Shown: one piece after another, positions 42,184 through 52,312 of the stretch
Layout of the letters: the number at the start of each line of letters is the position of its first letter
How positions within the stretch are numbered: position 1 is the first letter of the stretch
Assembly: GCA_037953745.1 (NCBI GenBank)
Contig: JBAKBP010012379.1
Coordinates: forward strand, 1 to 64,000
Direction of reading: 5' to 3'
DNA length: 64,000 nucleotides
Origin: Lithodes maja
Lineage: Eukaryota; Arthropoda; Malacostraca; Decapoda; Lithodidae
The notes under the pieces: model-generated
Seen by the model: only the letters and a program-made list of their open reading frames with translations
Told to the model about the DNA's origin: nothing
Databases searched by the model: none
Program-made: the position numbers and the translations under genes

Positions 42184-42402
42184 CTATAGTCCATTAATTT
42201 TAGGTAGGCCAGAAGTTGTAACCCCTAATCACAGTAGCTCACAATGGGCTAGAGCAAATGGGCTGTAAATGCCCGCACCTATTCCTTGGCTGACTCTTCC
42301 TAAATGGTGAAAACATTTCCCTCGATTCTGTTAGTCGTTTTGGAGTTACAGAGGTTAGAGGTCACGCTTTCTGACCCGCCAATAATGAATCGACTATAGA
42401 AT
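42184..42402. mobile_element. Foldback element, family CT3
   Basis: CTATAGTCCATTAATTTTAG at the left and AATGAATCGACTATAG at the right. Shares TTGGCTGACTCTTCC and GGAGTTACAGAGGTTAGAGG with the neighbouring copies. Confidence 0.68.
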
Positions 42403-42409
42403 GCATTAA

Positions 42410-42592
42410 TTAAGGGGACATGGGCCGGTTTTCTGGACCACTTTCTCGCTCGTGTTTAGCCCCATTAGTTTAGAGATGCTCAGATGTTTGCCCCATTAGT
42501 TTGCCGATTTAAAGACCTTTCGCCCAATTTCTTCGTCAATATTTCAACCTTTCGTGCTATTTAGGTGTCGATTTTTTCCCTGGCGAACGATA
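42410..42592 (+). mobile_element. Foldback element, family GG, left part
   Basis: TTAAGGGGACATGGGCCGGT, then TTTAGCCCCATTAGTTT and GATTTTTTCCCTGGCGAACG, where it is cut off by a short (AT)n. Confidence 0.7.
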
Positions 42593-42599
42593 TATATAT

Positions 42600-42836
42600 A
42601 TATATTCCATTCATCGCAGGTAGACTAAAACAAAGTGACCCCTAACCTAACCTCTGTAACTGAAAATGAGCTAGAATGGGGTGTAAATATATACACCTAT
42701 TCCCAGGCTGACTTTTCTCAACTGGTAAAACAAATGAACTCGATTGTTCTTGTCGTTTTTTTAGTTATGAGAGGTTGAAGTCAGGATTTCTGGCCTATCT
42801 ATATTGCACAGAGTATAGGCAGGTGTATAGCTTTAG
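42600..42836. mobile_element. Foldback element, family CT3, decayed
   Basis: Contains CCCCTAACCTAACCTCTGTA, CCCAGGCTGACTTTTCTCAA and GTTATGAGAGGTTGAAGTCA, the same order of blocks as the other CT3 copies; ends are weak. Confidence 0.6.
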
Positions 42837-42860
42837 TCTACACGGCCAAAAATTATTGTA

Positions 42861-43402
42861 TTAACCCTTTGAGGATCATGACGCGCTTTGGCAGTTACTT
42901 CTGGCTATTATCAGACGATTTTACACAGATTAGGAAAGATCTCTAGCAATCAAAGGAGGCAAAGTCGATCTCAATTAAGCTTTTGACAGAACAAAAATCC
43001 CTCCTTTAGTTAATATAATCGACTAACAATAGCCAGATTAAGGGGAGATTTCCACCTGGAGGATTTTTTTCTGGACCCCTTTCTCCCTCATGTTTAGCCC
43101 CATTGCTTTTGAGATTATAAGACGTTCGGCCCATTAGTTTGGCGATTTTAAGAACCCTCGCCCCATTTCTGTCAATTTTAAGACCATTCGTGCCATGTAG
43201 GTGTCGATTTTTTTCTGGCGAGCGATAGCGAGCCTGTAATTTAAGGGGAATCGGCCTTCGGCCTGGACATTTTTCTACCGAAAAATGTACAAATTTATCT
43301 TGAAAAGGGGTCTAGGGGGAGTAATTTTAAGTTTGATGGAAGTCTAGGGAATCAACTAAAAACCTCCCCTTAAACTGTCAAAGGCGTCATAATCCTCAAG
43401 GG
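42861..43402. mobile_element. Foldback element, family PB, split at TTAA by a GG element
   Basis: Left part TTAACCCTTTGAGGATCATG to CTAACAATAGCCAGATTAA; right part TTAAACTGTCAAAGGCGTCA to ATCCTCAAGGGC. Removing the GG element together with one TTAA gives a continuous PB sequence. Confidence 0.82.
43038..43373 (+). mobile_element. Foldback element, family GG, complete, inserted in PB
   Basis: TTAAGGGGAGATTTCCACCT to AAAAACCTCCCCTTAA. Core: TCTGGCGAGCGATAGCGAGC, the hairpin with CGGCCTTCGGCC, and ACATTTTTCTACCGAAAAAT. Its TTAA pair is a true target duplication, because the interrupted PB element is known. Confidence 0.85.
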
Positions 43403-43568
43403 CTATACAATCCTGCGATCCACAAATTACGTAATCACCAAGCCCCCAAAATCAAATAATACTTGTGAACTAAAAAAATGGTTATGTCAAAAATTCTCCA
43501 AACCTTCTGCCTGCATAATTATGTAGTCCGGTGCAGCATTCCCTTAAAGGGGAAGGGTTTATTAATGG

Positions 43569-43945
43569 GTTGACTTTTATATATATATATATATATATAT
43601 AATCCGATATATATATTATATATATATATATTTTTCCTCTCTACACCTCCATCAAAACTTAAAATATCATCCCCGAGATTCCCCTTCTAGATAAATCTAA
43701 ATTTTTCGGTAGAAAAATATCCCGACCGAAGGCCAGTTCCACTTAAATTACAGGCTAGCTATCTTTCGCCAGGACAAAGAATCGATAACTAAATGGCACG
43801 AAAGGTCTTAATATTAACATACAAATGGGGTGAAAGATCTTAAAATCGCCAAACTAAAGAGCCGAACGTCTTAAAATCTGAAAATTAATGGGGCTAAACA
43901 TGGGGGAGAAGAGGGCAAGAAAAACAAACCATCGTGCCTTAAATC
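43569..43945 (-). mobile_element. (AT)n and partial family GG element (reverse)
   Basis: An AT run (43579-43632) replaces the left end. Then come GATAAATCTAAATTTTTCGG, GACCGAAGGCCAGTTCC, ACAGGCTAGCTATCTTTCGC and AATGGGGCTAAACATGGGGG. The outer end is lost near AACCATCGTGCCTTAAA. Confidence 0.7.
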
Positions 43946-44125
43946 GGTGTCAAACGAGGTTCTGTTCCGTCAATCGTTACGGGCAATTGTAGTCTGGCCT
44001 CTTCAATATTTATGTTGAATCAGAAATCCGACAATCAGAAATCCGACATTTAGCATAATTTATCTACGATTCCAATATAAAAGACAAACATCAACGTTCA
44101 CAAGTGATTACAATACCCTAGGCTA
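43946..44125. other. Unassigned spacer
   Basis: No gene or RNA recognised; it contains a short direct repeat CAGAAATCCGACAATCAGAAATCCGACA split near 44031-44048. Confidence 0.45.
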
Positions 44126-44181
44126 CACACACACACGCACACACACACACCACAACACGCACAAACACACACACATACACT

Positions 44182-44240
<59 letters not shown>
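44126..44240. repeat. (CA)n microsatellite
   Basis: Interrupted CA runs, then a pure run at 44189-44240. Confidence 0.95.
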
Positions 44241-44243
<3 letters not shown>

Positions 44244-44330
44244 CTCAGGGTGAACCAGGACCAAAACAGACCCCCTAAACTCAGTCCTAACATCAAAACC
44301 AGCCACAACTCTCACCCAGGAATTATATTA

Positions 44331-44690
44331 TTTAGGGGGGTCACCGGCTTCTTTTATCTTTCTCTCCTTTTCTCTCTTTCCCTGGCTTGTATCCATTCGG
44401 CCCCATTCAGCCAACTGTTTTAAGACGTTTATCCCCATTCAGGTGTCGATATCTTCCTGGCGAGCGATAGCGAGCTAGCATTGTATGGAGAAATCCGGCT
44501 TCGCCGGAGAATTTTTTTCGATCGAAAATTGTACAAAATTAGCTTGCTCTCAAAACAACAATATAATTTATACAGTATATGCTGGCTCGGTACCGCTCAC
44601 CAGGAAAACATTGACACCTGGATGGGAGTAAACGTCTTAAAGCAGTAGGCTGAATGGGGCCGAATGGATAAAGCCAAAGAGAGGGAGAGA
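44331..44690. mobile_element. Foldback element, family FB3, second copy
   Basis: TTTAGGGGGGTCACCGGC at the left. It has GGCTTGTATCCATTCGGCCC paired with GGGGCCGAATGGATAAAGCC, the core CCTGGCGAGCGATAGCGAGC and the small hairpin CCGGCTTCGCCGG. The right end runs into GAGAGGGAGAGAGAG. Confidence 0.75.
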
Positions 44691-44782
44691 GAGAGAAAAA
44701 CATTCGAGGTGGGCTCCCTTAATGCCACGCTCACAACACGAAGCACAATTTCAGCAGTTCTCTTTGTCCCGCCAGTCGGGAG

Positions 44783-44820
<38 letters not shown>
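44783..44820. repeat. A-run (38 bp)
   Basis: Pure A-run. A (GT)n run follows at 44886-44937. No retroelement body is recognisable before the A-run. Confidence 0.95.
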
Positions 44821-44822
<2 letters not shown>

Positions 44823-44883
44823 ATAATATATAAATGTGGAAGATTGTGTATGTATGTGCTTTCTCAGGGTGCGTGCGTGTGTA

Positions 44884-44937
<54 letters not shown>

Positions 44938-44993
44938 GGGGAACGTAGAGACCCTGGAGGACGAGAGATCGACCAGATTTTGTTTACTCTCTC

Positions 44994-45208
44994 TTAACCC
45001 CTTCTGTACCGTTGTCGTGTGTTTAACTTTATTGTGGCTACTATTTGACGATTTAATTCAGTTTAAAAAGGGCCTTCAGCAATTAAAAGGCTTCGAACCA
45101 TCTGACTTAACCCATTTTACTAACACAGATCCTTCTTAAACTGCGTAAAATCGTCTTAATATAGCTAGAGTATCATAAAATAGACGTCGTCTGTACATAA
45201 AGGGTTAA
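44994..45208. mobile_element. Foldback element, PB variant
   Basis: TTAACCCCTTCTGTACCGTT and the inverted ACGTCGTCTGTACATAAAGGG-TTAA end; internal sequence shared with the copy at 39683. Confidence 0.77.
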
Positions 45209-45265
45209 GACGTCGGCCTTTTAGTACCGTAAAGGACCACTTGCGAGTTTGAGGCTATAAGGAAG

Positions 45266-45429
<164 letters not shown>

Positions 45430-45626
45430 GCAGCATTATGTATGCTGTATACAACAAATATGGTTGTATTGCCTCTGTATGCTGTATACATAAAATATGG
45501 TTGTATTGCCTATGTATGCTGTATACATAAAATATGGTTGTATTGCCTATGTATGCTGTATACAAAAAATATGGTTGTATTGCCTCTGTATGCTGTATAC
45601 ATAAAATATGGTTGTATTGCCTATGT
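45430..45626. repeat. Minisatellite, 37-bp unit, left part (about 5 copies)
   Basis: Unit CTGTATACATAAAATATGGT + TGTATTGCCTATGTATG. The same array resumes at 54938, on the other side of LINE-A. Confidence 0.92.
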
Positions 45627-47338
45627 GCAAGACTCCATACCATCGAAAATACGGCGTCCAGGCCATAATAATAAGCTCAAATGGTGGAATAAAGATATTT
45701 CAAACTGCCTGCTTGCTAAAAAAAATTGCTAATGATAGATTAAAATCCTCACAAAATGACGAAGAACGGGTGAAATTTGTAGAGCTACGACGCAAAGCCA
45801 AAAAGTTAATTAAGCAAAGTAAAAAGACCCTAGAGTTACATATTGCGAATCAAAGTAAAACAAACCCGAAAGAATTCTATAGTTATATCAGAGAGAAAAA
45901 AGTAGTTACTTCAACTGTTGGACCGTTAGTCGATGAAAATGGCGAATACACCAAAGACGAAGTACAAATGAGTAATGCCCTCAATACCTTCTTTGCATCA
46001 GATTTTACAACAGAAGACCTCAGTGATATCCCTACACCATCGCCGATTCAGATTGATAATTCAGATGTTCTAGGCATTATCACCGTTACAGAGAGAGAAG
46101 TATTGAATTGTTTAGATAAACTCAAGGTAAATAAAACGCCTGGACCTGATACAATCTCGCCTAGAGTTCTAAAGGAAGCTAAGGATGAGCTCTCCAAACC
46201 ACTGACATTACTATTCAATAAATCCTTGCAGTCTGGAACTATGCCTGATCAGTGGAAGATAGCCAACGTAACACCGATATTAAAAAAAGGCAGCAAATCC
46301 CTACCCAGTAACTATCGTCCAATTAGCTTAACCTCAGTTGTATGTAAAATGCTAGAAACGGTCATAAGAGACAGACTCGTAAATCACTTAGAGGAAAATA
46401 ACATAATTAAAGATACTCAACACGGCTTTCGTAAAAAACGTTCCTGTTTAACAAACCTCTTAGACTTCTTCCACGATATCCTCAACCTCTATGATGAGAG
46501 TAAAGCTGTAGATATTATATACCTTGATTTTCAAAAGGCCTTTGACAAAGTTCCCCACAAACGTTTACTGCTAAAACTAAAAGCGCATGGAATACAAGAC
46601 GGTGTGTTGAAATGGATAGAAAATTGGCTCAGTGACAGAAAGCAAAGAGTAGTCATAAACGGTAAGGCATCTAAATGGACCAATGTAAGTAGCGGGGTAC
46701 CCCAGGGATCGGTACTAGGACCAATTATCTTTCTAATTTACATCAACAACATAGATGAGGGTCTCACCTGTACAATCTCAAAATTTGCTGACGATACAAA
46801 AATTGCAAATAGCGTACTCTCAAAAGATCAAGTTGACGATATGCAACACAATCTAGATAAATTGTCACATTGGGCCCAAATTTGGCAAATGAGTTTCAAT
46901 GCGGATAAATGTAAAGTACTACATATCGGATACCTAAATGAGAAAGCAAACTATTCGATGAATGGCACTCAGCTTAAGAATGTAAACAGAGAAACCGATC
47001 TGGGAGTAACAATATCGAGTAACCTAAAACCGAGTCAACAATGTTCAGAAGTTGTTAAGAAGGCAAACAAAATAATTGGCTTTATAGGCAGGTCATTTGA
47101 GCATAAATCCAAAGACGTAATCCTAACCCTTTACAATTCCTTAGTCCGCCCTCTTCTGGAATACTGCGTTCAATGCTGGTGCCCTTATTACCAAAAAGAC
47201 ATAAACAAGCTAGAACGAGTTCAACGTAGAGTTACCAAAATGATACCTAGCCTAAAGAACAAACCATACGAAGAGCGTCTTAGAAAATTAAATCTATTTC
47301 CTTTAACCCAGCGCAGATTAAGAGGTGACTTAATTCAA
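45627..47338 (+). pseudogene. LINE-A, 5' part (RT domain), split by the mitochondrial insertion
   Basis: The element is 5'-truncated and starts in the linker upstream of the RT (SIPSKIRRPGHNNKLKWWNK). A frameshift lies in the A-run at about 45718-45726. From there a frame runs to 47338 with the RT blocks in order: NKTPGPDTISPRVLKEAKD, PSNYRPISLTSVVCKMLE, QHGFRKKRSCLTNLLDFF, YLDFQKAFDKVPHKRLL (catalytic Asp at about 46526), SSGVPQGSVLGPIIFLIYIN, KFADDTK (about 46784) and LERVQRRVTK. The coding sequence stops at LIQ, exactly where the other copy continues VFKIIKGIDN; the rest of the gene is at 54430. It is not functional. Clade: CR1/L2-like by sequence style. Confidence 0.88.
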
Positions 47339-47556
47339 TTATAATAGGTATTACTATAAAAAAAAATTATTACAAAAGCATGTGCTGTAACAACCACATT
47401 ATAAATTTGATCGTCTCCAATCAAACTACCTGGTTGTCCTAATTCAGCCCAAATAATTAAACTCAAAGAAGTTCCTACTATTCCGGCTCAAGCTCCAAAA
47501 ATAAAATATAATGTACCAATATCTTTATGGTTAGTTGAAAAAAATCATCGTTTCGT
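47339..47556 (-). pseudogene. cox1: cox1, first ~72 codons (mitochondrial, truncated)
   Basis: The minus strand reads RWFFSTNHKDIGTLYFIFGA, later GTSLSLIIWAELGQPGSL and DDQIYNVVVTAHAFVMIFF, the cytochrome c oxidase subunit I N-terminus. An ACG codon at 47556-47554 is the likely start, as in many decapods. The gene is cut after VMPIMI by the junction with LINE-A. Confidence 0.95.
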
Positions 47557-47563
47557 TATTTTA

Positions 47564-47632
47564 AGTGGCTTTATAGTGGAAATAATATTAAGACGTTAGA
47601 TTGCAAATCTAAAAATGTAATTAAAAATTGCT
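47564..47632 (+). tRNA. trnC: trnC(gca), mitochondrial copy
   Basis: Anticodon arm TTAGA-TTGCAAA-TCTAA gives GCA. The acceptor AGTGGCT/AATTGCT pairs with several G-U pairs and one mismatch. In a NUMT it is not expected to function. Confidence 0.75.
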
Positions 47633-47640
47633 AAAGCTTT

Positions 47641-47708
47641 TATATGTTAGTGTTAAACGCACAAAAAGTTTTGATCTTTTAAGTTTTGGTGAAAGTCCTT
47701 TACATATA
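47641..47708 (+). tRNA. trnQ: trnQ(ttg), mitochondrial copy
   Basis: Perfect acceptor TATATGT/ACATATA, D arm GTGT...GCAC, anticodon arm AAAAG-TTTTGAT-CTTTT with TTG. Confidence 0.88.
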
Positions 47709-47711
47709 AAT

Positions 47712-47777
47712 AAGATTTAAAATAATTTACTTATTTTTATGGCTTTGAAGGCCATTAGTTTATATAACTTAAAATCT
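47712..47777 (-). tRNA. trnW: trnW(tca), mitochondrial copy
   Basis: On the minus strand, AGATTTTAAGTTATATAAAC starts the tRNA; the anticodon arm ATGGC-CTTCAAA-GCCAT gives TCA. Acceptor pairs AGATTT/AAATCT. Confidence 0.83.
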
Positions 47778-47794
47778 CTATTAATTACGTTTTT

Positions 47795-48491
47795 TGTATA
47801 AAGTAGTTTTAAGTTTGATTCTTGCTTATAATTTTTATATTATGATTAAAAAATACATGAAAATTATAGTGTTCCTTTATATTAAAAATTAAAAATTATA
47901 TATAGTATAAATCTCAGTATTTAATTTTAAATATTAATTAAAATTAGAATTGGTAATCATTTTAATCCTGACTAAAATTTGTGCCAGCAGTCGCGGTTAT
48001 ACTTAAAGGGTAAATAAATACAATTTGGTATTATAGTAAATTATTAGTTAAATAAAAATTATTTTTTTTTTTAAAGGGTAAAATCAGAATTTAATTATAA
48101 TAATAATTTTAAAAATAAAACACAAATAAGCTATAAATTTTAATATATAAACTAGGATTAGATACCCTATTATAATTAAAGTGAAAAATTGCCAGATTAT
48201 TAACAGTTATTTTCTTTAAATCCAGAGAATTTGGCGGTATTTTAGTCCTTTTAGAGGAACCTGTTTCATAAACGATAAGCCACGAATATCTTACCTAATT
48301 TAAAATTTGTATACCGTCATTATCAGATAACTTTGATAGAATAAGTTGTTGAGAATAATAAAATTAAGAAAATTAGATCAAGGTGCAGTTTATAATAAGG
48401 AGTAAATGGGTTACAATAAAAATAATTTAAACGGAGTTAATAATGAAATTTAATAATAAAGGTGGATTTAATTGTAATGTAATTAATTTTA
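47795..48491 (+). rRNA. rrnS: 12S rRNA, 5' part (mitochondrial copy)
   Basis: The 5' end motif AAGTTTGATTCTTGCTTA, the loop GTGCCAGCAGTCGCGGTTAT, and CTAGGATTAGATACCCTATT are conserved small-subunit landmarks. The gene is interrupted by a SINE at 48492 and resumes at 49047. Confidence 0.93.
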
Positions 48492-49046
48492 GGGGAGGTG
48501 TGGTGGAGTGGTCTTGCCACTGGCCTGGTAATCCAGGGGTCCCGGGTTCAAATCCCGATGTATCAATGGGAAGATATTATTGGGATGGAATTTGTGCTGT
48601 ACCTGGTATCAGTGCATTACCACAAGCCCACCGAAACGTCAATAAAATACCCTCATTGTTCCCTGATTAAATAGCACTGTATGAATATTCCCATATTCAA
48701 AATATGCTATAGGGGTGCAATGCCTGGTGAGTTATCTGCTCAACAGGTGGCGTTGTGTGTGTGTAAGTGTGAGAGTCCGAGTGTAAGGGGTGATACAGTG
48801 AAGCACGGGAACGAGGTGGCTTCAGAGATGGGGTCGTTTCGGGCCATGAGTGAGCACCGTGCCTCATGTGAAGGCAAGATGGCAGGTGCTCGTTGTGCTC
48901 TACGTGCTTCACATGTCTCACTCCCTAGACTGGAACAAGACCTCACGGGCTTCACTGTTCATTGTAAAGCGGTGAATGTTAAGGCTCTCAGCCTATGCCC
49001 GAGAGGAAGTAAGTTGGAATATAGAAAAAAAAAAAAAAAAAAAAAA
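48492..49046 (+). mobile_element. tRNA-Thr-like SINE-T, copy 1, inserted in 12S
   Basis: The head GGGGAGGTGTGGTGGAGTGG contains the A box, the arm CTGGC-CTGGTAA-TCCAG has a GGT (Thr-like) anticodon, and the B box is GGGTTCAAATCC. A body of about 470 bp follows and a 22-base A tail. The flanks share at most TTA, so there is no clear target duplication. Small frames inside (for example near 48681) are SINE sequence. Confidence 0.87.
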
Positions 49047-49150
49047 TTACTTGATATAGGCTCTAAAATATGTACATATCGCCCGTCGCTTTCACCTAAA
49101 AATGAAATAAGTCGTAACAAAGTAGATGTGCCGGAAGGTGTATCTAGAAG
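49047..49150 (+). rRNA. rrnS: 12S rRNA, 3' part (mitochondrial copy)
   Basis: Contains ATGTACATATCGCCCGTCGC and GTCGTAACAAAGTAGATGTG, the conserved 3' end of small-subunit rRNA. Together with the first part it totals about 800 nt, a normal length. Confidence 0.93.
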
Positions 49151-49151
49151 T

Positions 49152-49221
49152 TAAAGTAAAGCTTATTATAAAGCATTCCGCTTACACCGGAAAGAATATT
49201 GTGTAATTCAATATACTTTAA
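49152..49221 (+). tRNA. trnV: trnV(tac), mitochondrial copy
   Basis: Acceptor TAAAGTA/TACTTTA, D arm GCTT-ATTATA-AAGC, anticodon arm TTCCG-CTTACAC-CGGAA with TAC. Confidence 0.92.
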
Positions 49222-50520
49222 GATTGAAACTTATTATTATAATAATTTTATTTATTGTTGTAAGAAAAATAATTTTAAACAAAAAAAAAATAGTATTAAT
49301 AAAGAAACTTATAAAAGATAATAGTTAATAGTATTGTAAAAGAATGTTAATATATTGGTAAAATAATCAAATAATAGAAGTTAAAATGTGCCTTGTGTAT
49401 CATAAAATAATAAATTAGTTTTTACATAAAATAATCCCGAAAAAAAGGTAGTTAAATTGTTAATAAAGTTTTTGTATTAACAAAATTAATAATAACAATT
49501 TAGAGATGAAATGTCAGTCGAACTTTTATATCTGGTTTTAAATAAAATGAATTTAATTCAAACTTTATTTTATAAAAAATAGAGTTAAAGAGTAGAGGGG
49601 TGAGCTTTTTACTCAATTATAAAAAAAATATAAATTTAAATAGATAATTCTTGAAATTTAGGCTTATAAGTAGCCATTTTTTAAAAGTGTTTTAACTAAT
49701 ATTTGGAATGATTTAATATTTAAAATAATGTTATTATAGTAATTTAAAACTATTAAAAATAATAATTAAAAGATTATTATGTTCTTATTAGTATAAATTT
49801 ATTTTATTTAAAAAATTTATTTTAATTTTATAAAATATTATAATTTAATTTGATATTTAAAAAGAACTCGGCAAAAAGATTCTTGCCTGTTTAACAAAAA
49901 CATGTCTATATGAAGGTGTATATAGTTTGGCCTGCTCACTGATTAAATTAAAGAGCCGCAGTATTTTGACTGTGCGAAGGTAGCATAATAAATTGTCTTT
50001 TAAATAAAGGCTTGAATGAAAGGTTGGACAAAGTATCATCTGTTTCTTAAATATTTATTGAATTTGACTTTTAAGTGAAAAGGCTTAAATAAATCAAAAA
50101 GACGATAAGACCCTATAAATCTTTACAATAAATATATTTTATATTTTAGCTTATAAGTGTATAAAAAATAAAAATATAGATTTGTTGCGCTGGGGCGGTG
50201 TAGATATATAAATAAACTGTCTATAATTTAAATACAATAATCATTGTTTAATATAAATTGATCCTTAAATAGATTAAAAGATTAAGATACTTTAGGGATA
50301 ACAGCGTTATTTTTTTTGAGAGTTCTTATCGAAGAAAAAGTTTGCGACCTCGATGTTGAATTAAAGTATCTCTGTGGTGTAGCCGCTATAAGAGAGAGTC
50401 TGTTCGACTTTTAATACTTTACATGATTTGAGTTCAGACCGGCGTGAGCCAGGTTGGTTTCTATCTTTTGTTAAATATAAAATTATTTTAGTACGAAAGG
50501 ATTAAATAATTAAAACATTT
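49222..50520 (+). rRNA. rrnL: 16S rRNA (mitochondrial copy)
   Basis: It lies between trnV and nad1 and holds the landmarks GACGATAAGACCCTATAAAT, GTTGCGCTGGGGCGGTGTAG, GATAACAGCGTTATTTTTTT, GTTTGCGACCTCGATGTTGA and TTAGTACGAAAGGATTAAAT. No internal interruption is seen. The 3' end is uncertain; the 50521-50606 spacer shows no trnL. Confidence 0.93.
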
Positions 50521-50606
50521 TTATAATTTAGAATATTAATATCCTTTTTAAAAATTAATTTACAAATTAATAATATTATATAAATAATAAAAGGAAAACA
50601 TTATAA

Positions 50607-51578
50607 ATGTTAATTTTTATTATTATGTTAGTTAATTACTTGTTACTTATTATCTGTGTTTTAGTTGGTGTAGCTTTTGTTACTTTATTAGAACGAAAAA
50701 TTCTAGGTTATATTCAAATTCGTAAAGGTCCTAATAAGGTAGGATTTATAGGTCTTCTTCAGCCTTTTTCTGACGCAGTAAAATTATTTTTAAAAGAACA
50801 AACCGTACCTAGAATATCTAATTTTTTGCCATATTACCTATCTCCTGTTTTTAGTTTATTTATCTCCTTGTTAGTTTGAATAGTAGTTCCGTATGAGAGA
50901 GGTATATTAAGGTTTAATATGGGTGTTTTATTTTTTTTGTGTTGTTTGAGACTAGGGGTGTATTCTACATTAAGAGCAGGGTGATCTTCAAATTGTAAAT
51001 ATTCTATATTAGGAAGATTGCGTGCGGCGGCTCAGACAATTTCTTATGAAGTAAGATTGGCTATTATTTTATTATCAGTTATTTTTTTAGTGGGTGGTTT
51101 TAATTTAAATTTATTTAATTTATATCAAGAAAAATTTTGATTATTGTTGCTAACTTTTCCTCTTTCTATAATATGATTGGCTTCTTGTTTAGCTGAAACT
51201 AATCGAACTCCTTTTGATTTTGCTGAGGGAGAATCAGAGCTGGTATCTGGTTTTAATACAGAATATAGTAGAGGTGGATTTGCACTTATTTTTATAGCAG
51301 AATATGCTAGAATTTTATTTATAAGAATACTCTTTTCGTTAATTTTTTTAGGTGGGAGCCCTTGTAGTTTATTATTTTATATTAAAACTGTTTTTGTATC
51401 TTTTATATTTATTTGAGTGCGTGGTACTTTACCACGACTTCGTTATGATAAACTTATATATTTAGCTTGAAAAAGATTTTTACCCATTTCTCTCAATTAT
51501 TTAATTTGTTTTTATAGGTTTAAAGATATTTTGTTTTTGTGTTCTTTTATAATTAAGTTCAAGAAGTGGTTTAAATAA
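50607..51578 (+). CDS. nad1: nad1, complete under the invertebrate mitochondrial code (in NUMT)
   Basis: NADH dehydrogenase subunit 1, a membrane subunit of respiratory complex I. The frame runs 323 codons from ATG to TAA if TGA is Trp, ATA Met and AGA Ser. Family motifs are visible: FVTLLERKILGYIQIRKGPN, then RAAAQTISYEVSLA, then ASCLAETNRTPFDFAEGESE and GGFALIFMAEYASI. With the nuclear code the first TGA stops it after 90 residues (50877) and others follow. No frameshift or true stop is seen, so the transfer is recent or the sequence is misassembled mtDNA. The last 20 bases overlap trnP. It should not be expressed as protein from the nucleus. Confidence 0.93.
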
Positions 51579-51628
51579 AAAATTCTAGTTTTGGGAATTA
51601 GAGATAAGACATTTAGTTTTCTTTTTGA
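51559..51628 (+). tRNA. trnP: trnP(tgg), mitochondrial copy, overlapping nad1
   Basis: Acceptor TCAAGAA/TTTTTGA, anticodon arm CTAGT-TTTGGGA-ATTAG with TGG. The first 20 bases lie inside the nad1 3' end on the same strand. Confidence 0.75.
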
Positions 51629-51651
51629 GAGATTATAATATAATTATGTGT

Positions 51652-51758
51652 GTACATTGGTAAATTCTAAATATCTATACACTGGTAAATTCTAAATATC
51701 TACACACTGGTAAATTCTAAATATCTACACACTGGTAAAATTCTAAATATCTACTCTG
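51652..51758. repeat. 25-bp tandem repeat, 4 copies
   Basis: Unit TAAATTCTAAATATCTACACACTGG in part; starts at 51661, 51686, 51711 and 51736, the last with one extra A. Confidence 0.9.
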
Positions 51759-51903
51759 CATGTAACAGAGTTAGAAAAATGAAAAATGATGTAAATATAT
51801 TTAATTACCGATATGCCTAAAAATTTTATCTCTAGAGAAGAAAAATTAGATAATTGCACTATACCTTTATGATTTATAAAATTTAATCTTAGTTTTAAAG
51901 TAA

Positions 51904-51958
51904 CGATGTAAGGTGAATTTGTACACCCGGGAAAAGTGGGAGGAGTCACCTTACATCG
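51904..51958. other. Perfect 13-bp stem hairpin with GC-rich loop
   Basis: CGATGTAAGGTGA (51904-51916) and TCACCTTACATCG (51946-51958) pair fully around a 29-nt loop containing CACCCGGGAAAAGTGGGAGG. Its GC content stands out in AT-rich mtDNA. Confidence 0.88.
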
Positions 51959-52102
51959 TGCTTGCGTAGGAATAGATTGGTAGTCTTACCTTTCTACTTA
52001 GGGATGCGGTATTTTTTATATAATTTGGATCTGAAACAATTGTTGTTAAATTTTAATTTTTATTATGAACTTGGTACTCAATAAGTTTTATTCTTAATTA
52101 TG

Positions 52103-52262
52103 GAGTATACGCTCGCTCTAGTAGACACTAGAGTAAGATCTTTCCACTTGGATTATACGGTCGCTCTAGTAGACACTAGAGTAAGATCTTTCCACTTGGA
52201 TTATACGGTCGCTCTAGTAGACACTAGAGTAAGATCTTTCCACTTGGATTATACGATCGCTC
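52103..52262. repeat. 48-bp tandem repeat, 3.3 copies, each with a hairpin
   Basis: Unit with CGCTCTAGTAGACACTAGAG and TAAGATCTTTCCACTTGGAT. CTCTAGT-AGAC-ACTAGAG is a perfect 7-bp stem with a 4-nt loop in each unit. A 66-codon frame (LDYTVALVDTRVRSFH repeats) is an artefact. Confidence 0.9.
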
Positions 52263-52312
52263 TAATTAGACCTTATATACTTTATATAATTAATTTGTAA
52301 TAAGGGTATATT

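Noticed and set aside
48492..48560. A tRNA-Thr gene inside 12S
   Set aside because: The same head, body and poly(A) occur at 53848; it is a SINE, and no known mitogenome has a tRNA there.
48681..49154. 157-codon frame
   Set aside because: It lies mostly inside SINE-T, runs through its A tail and into 12S rRNA, and is not a gene.
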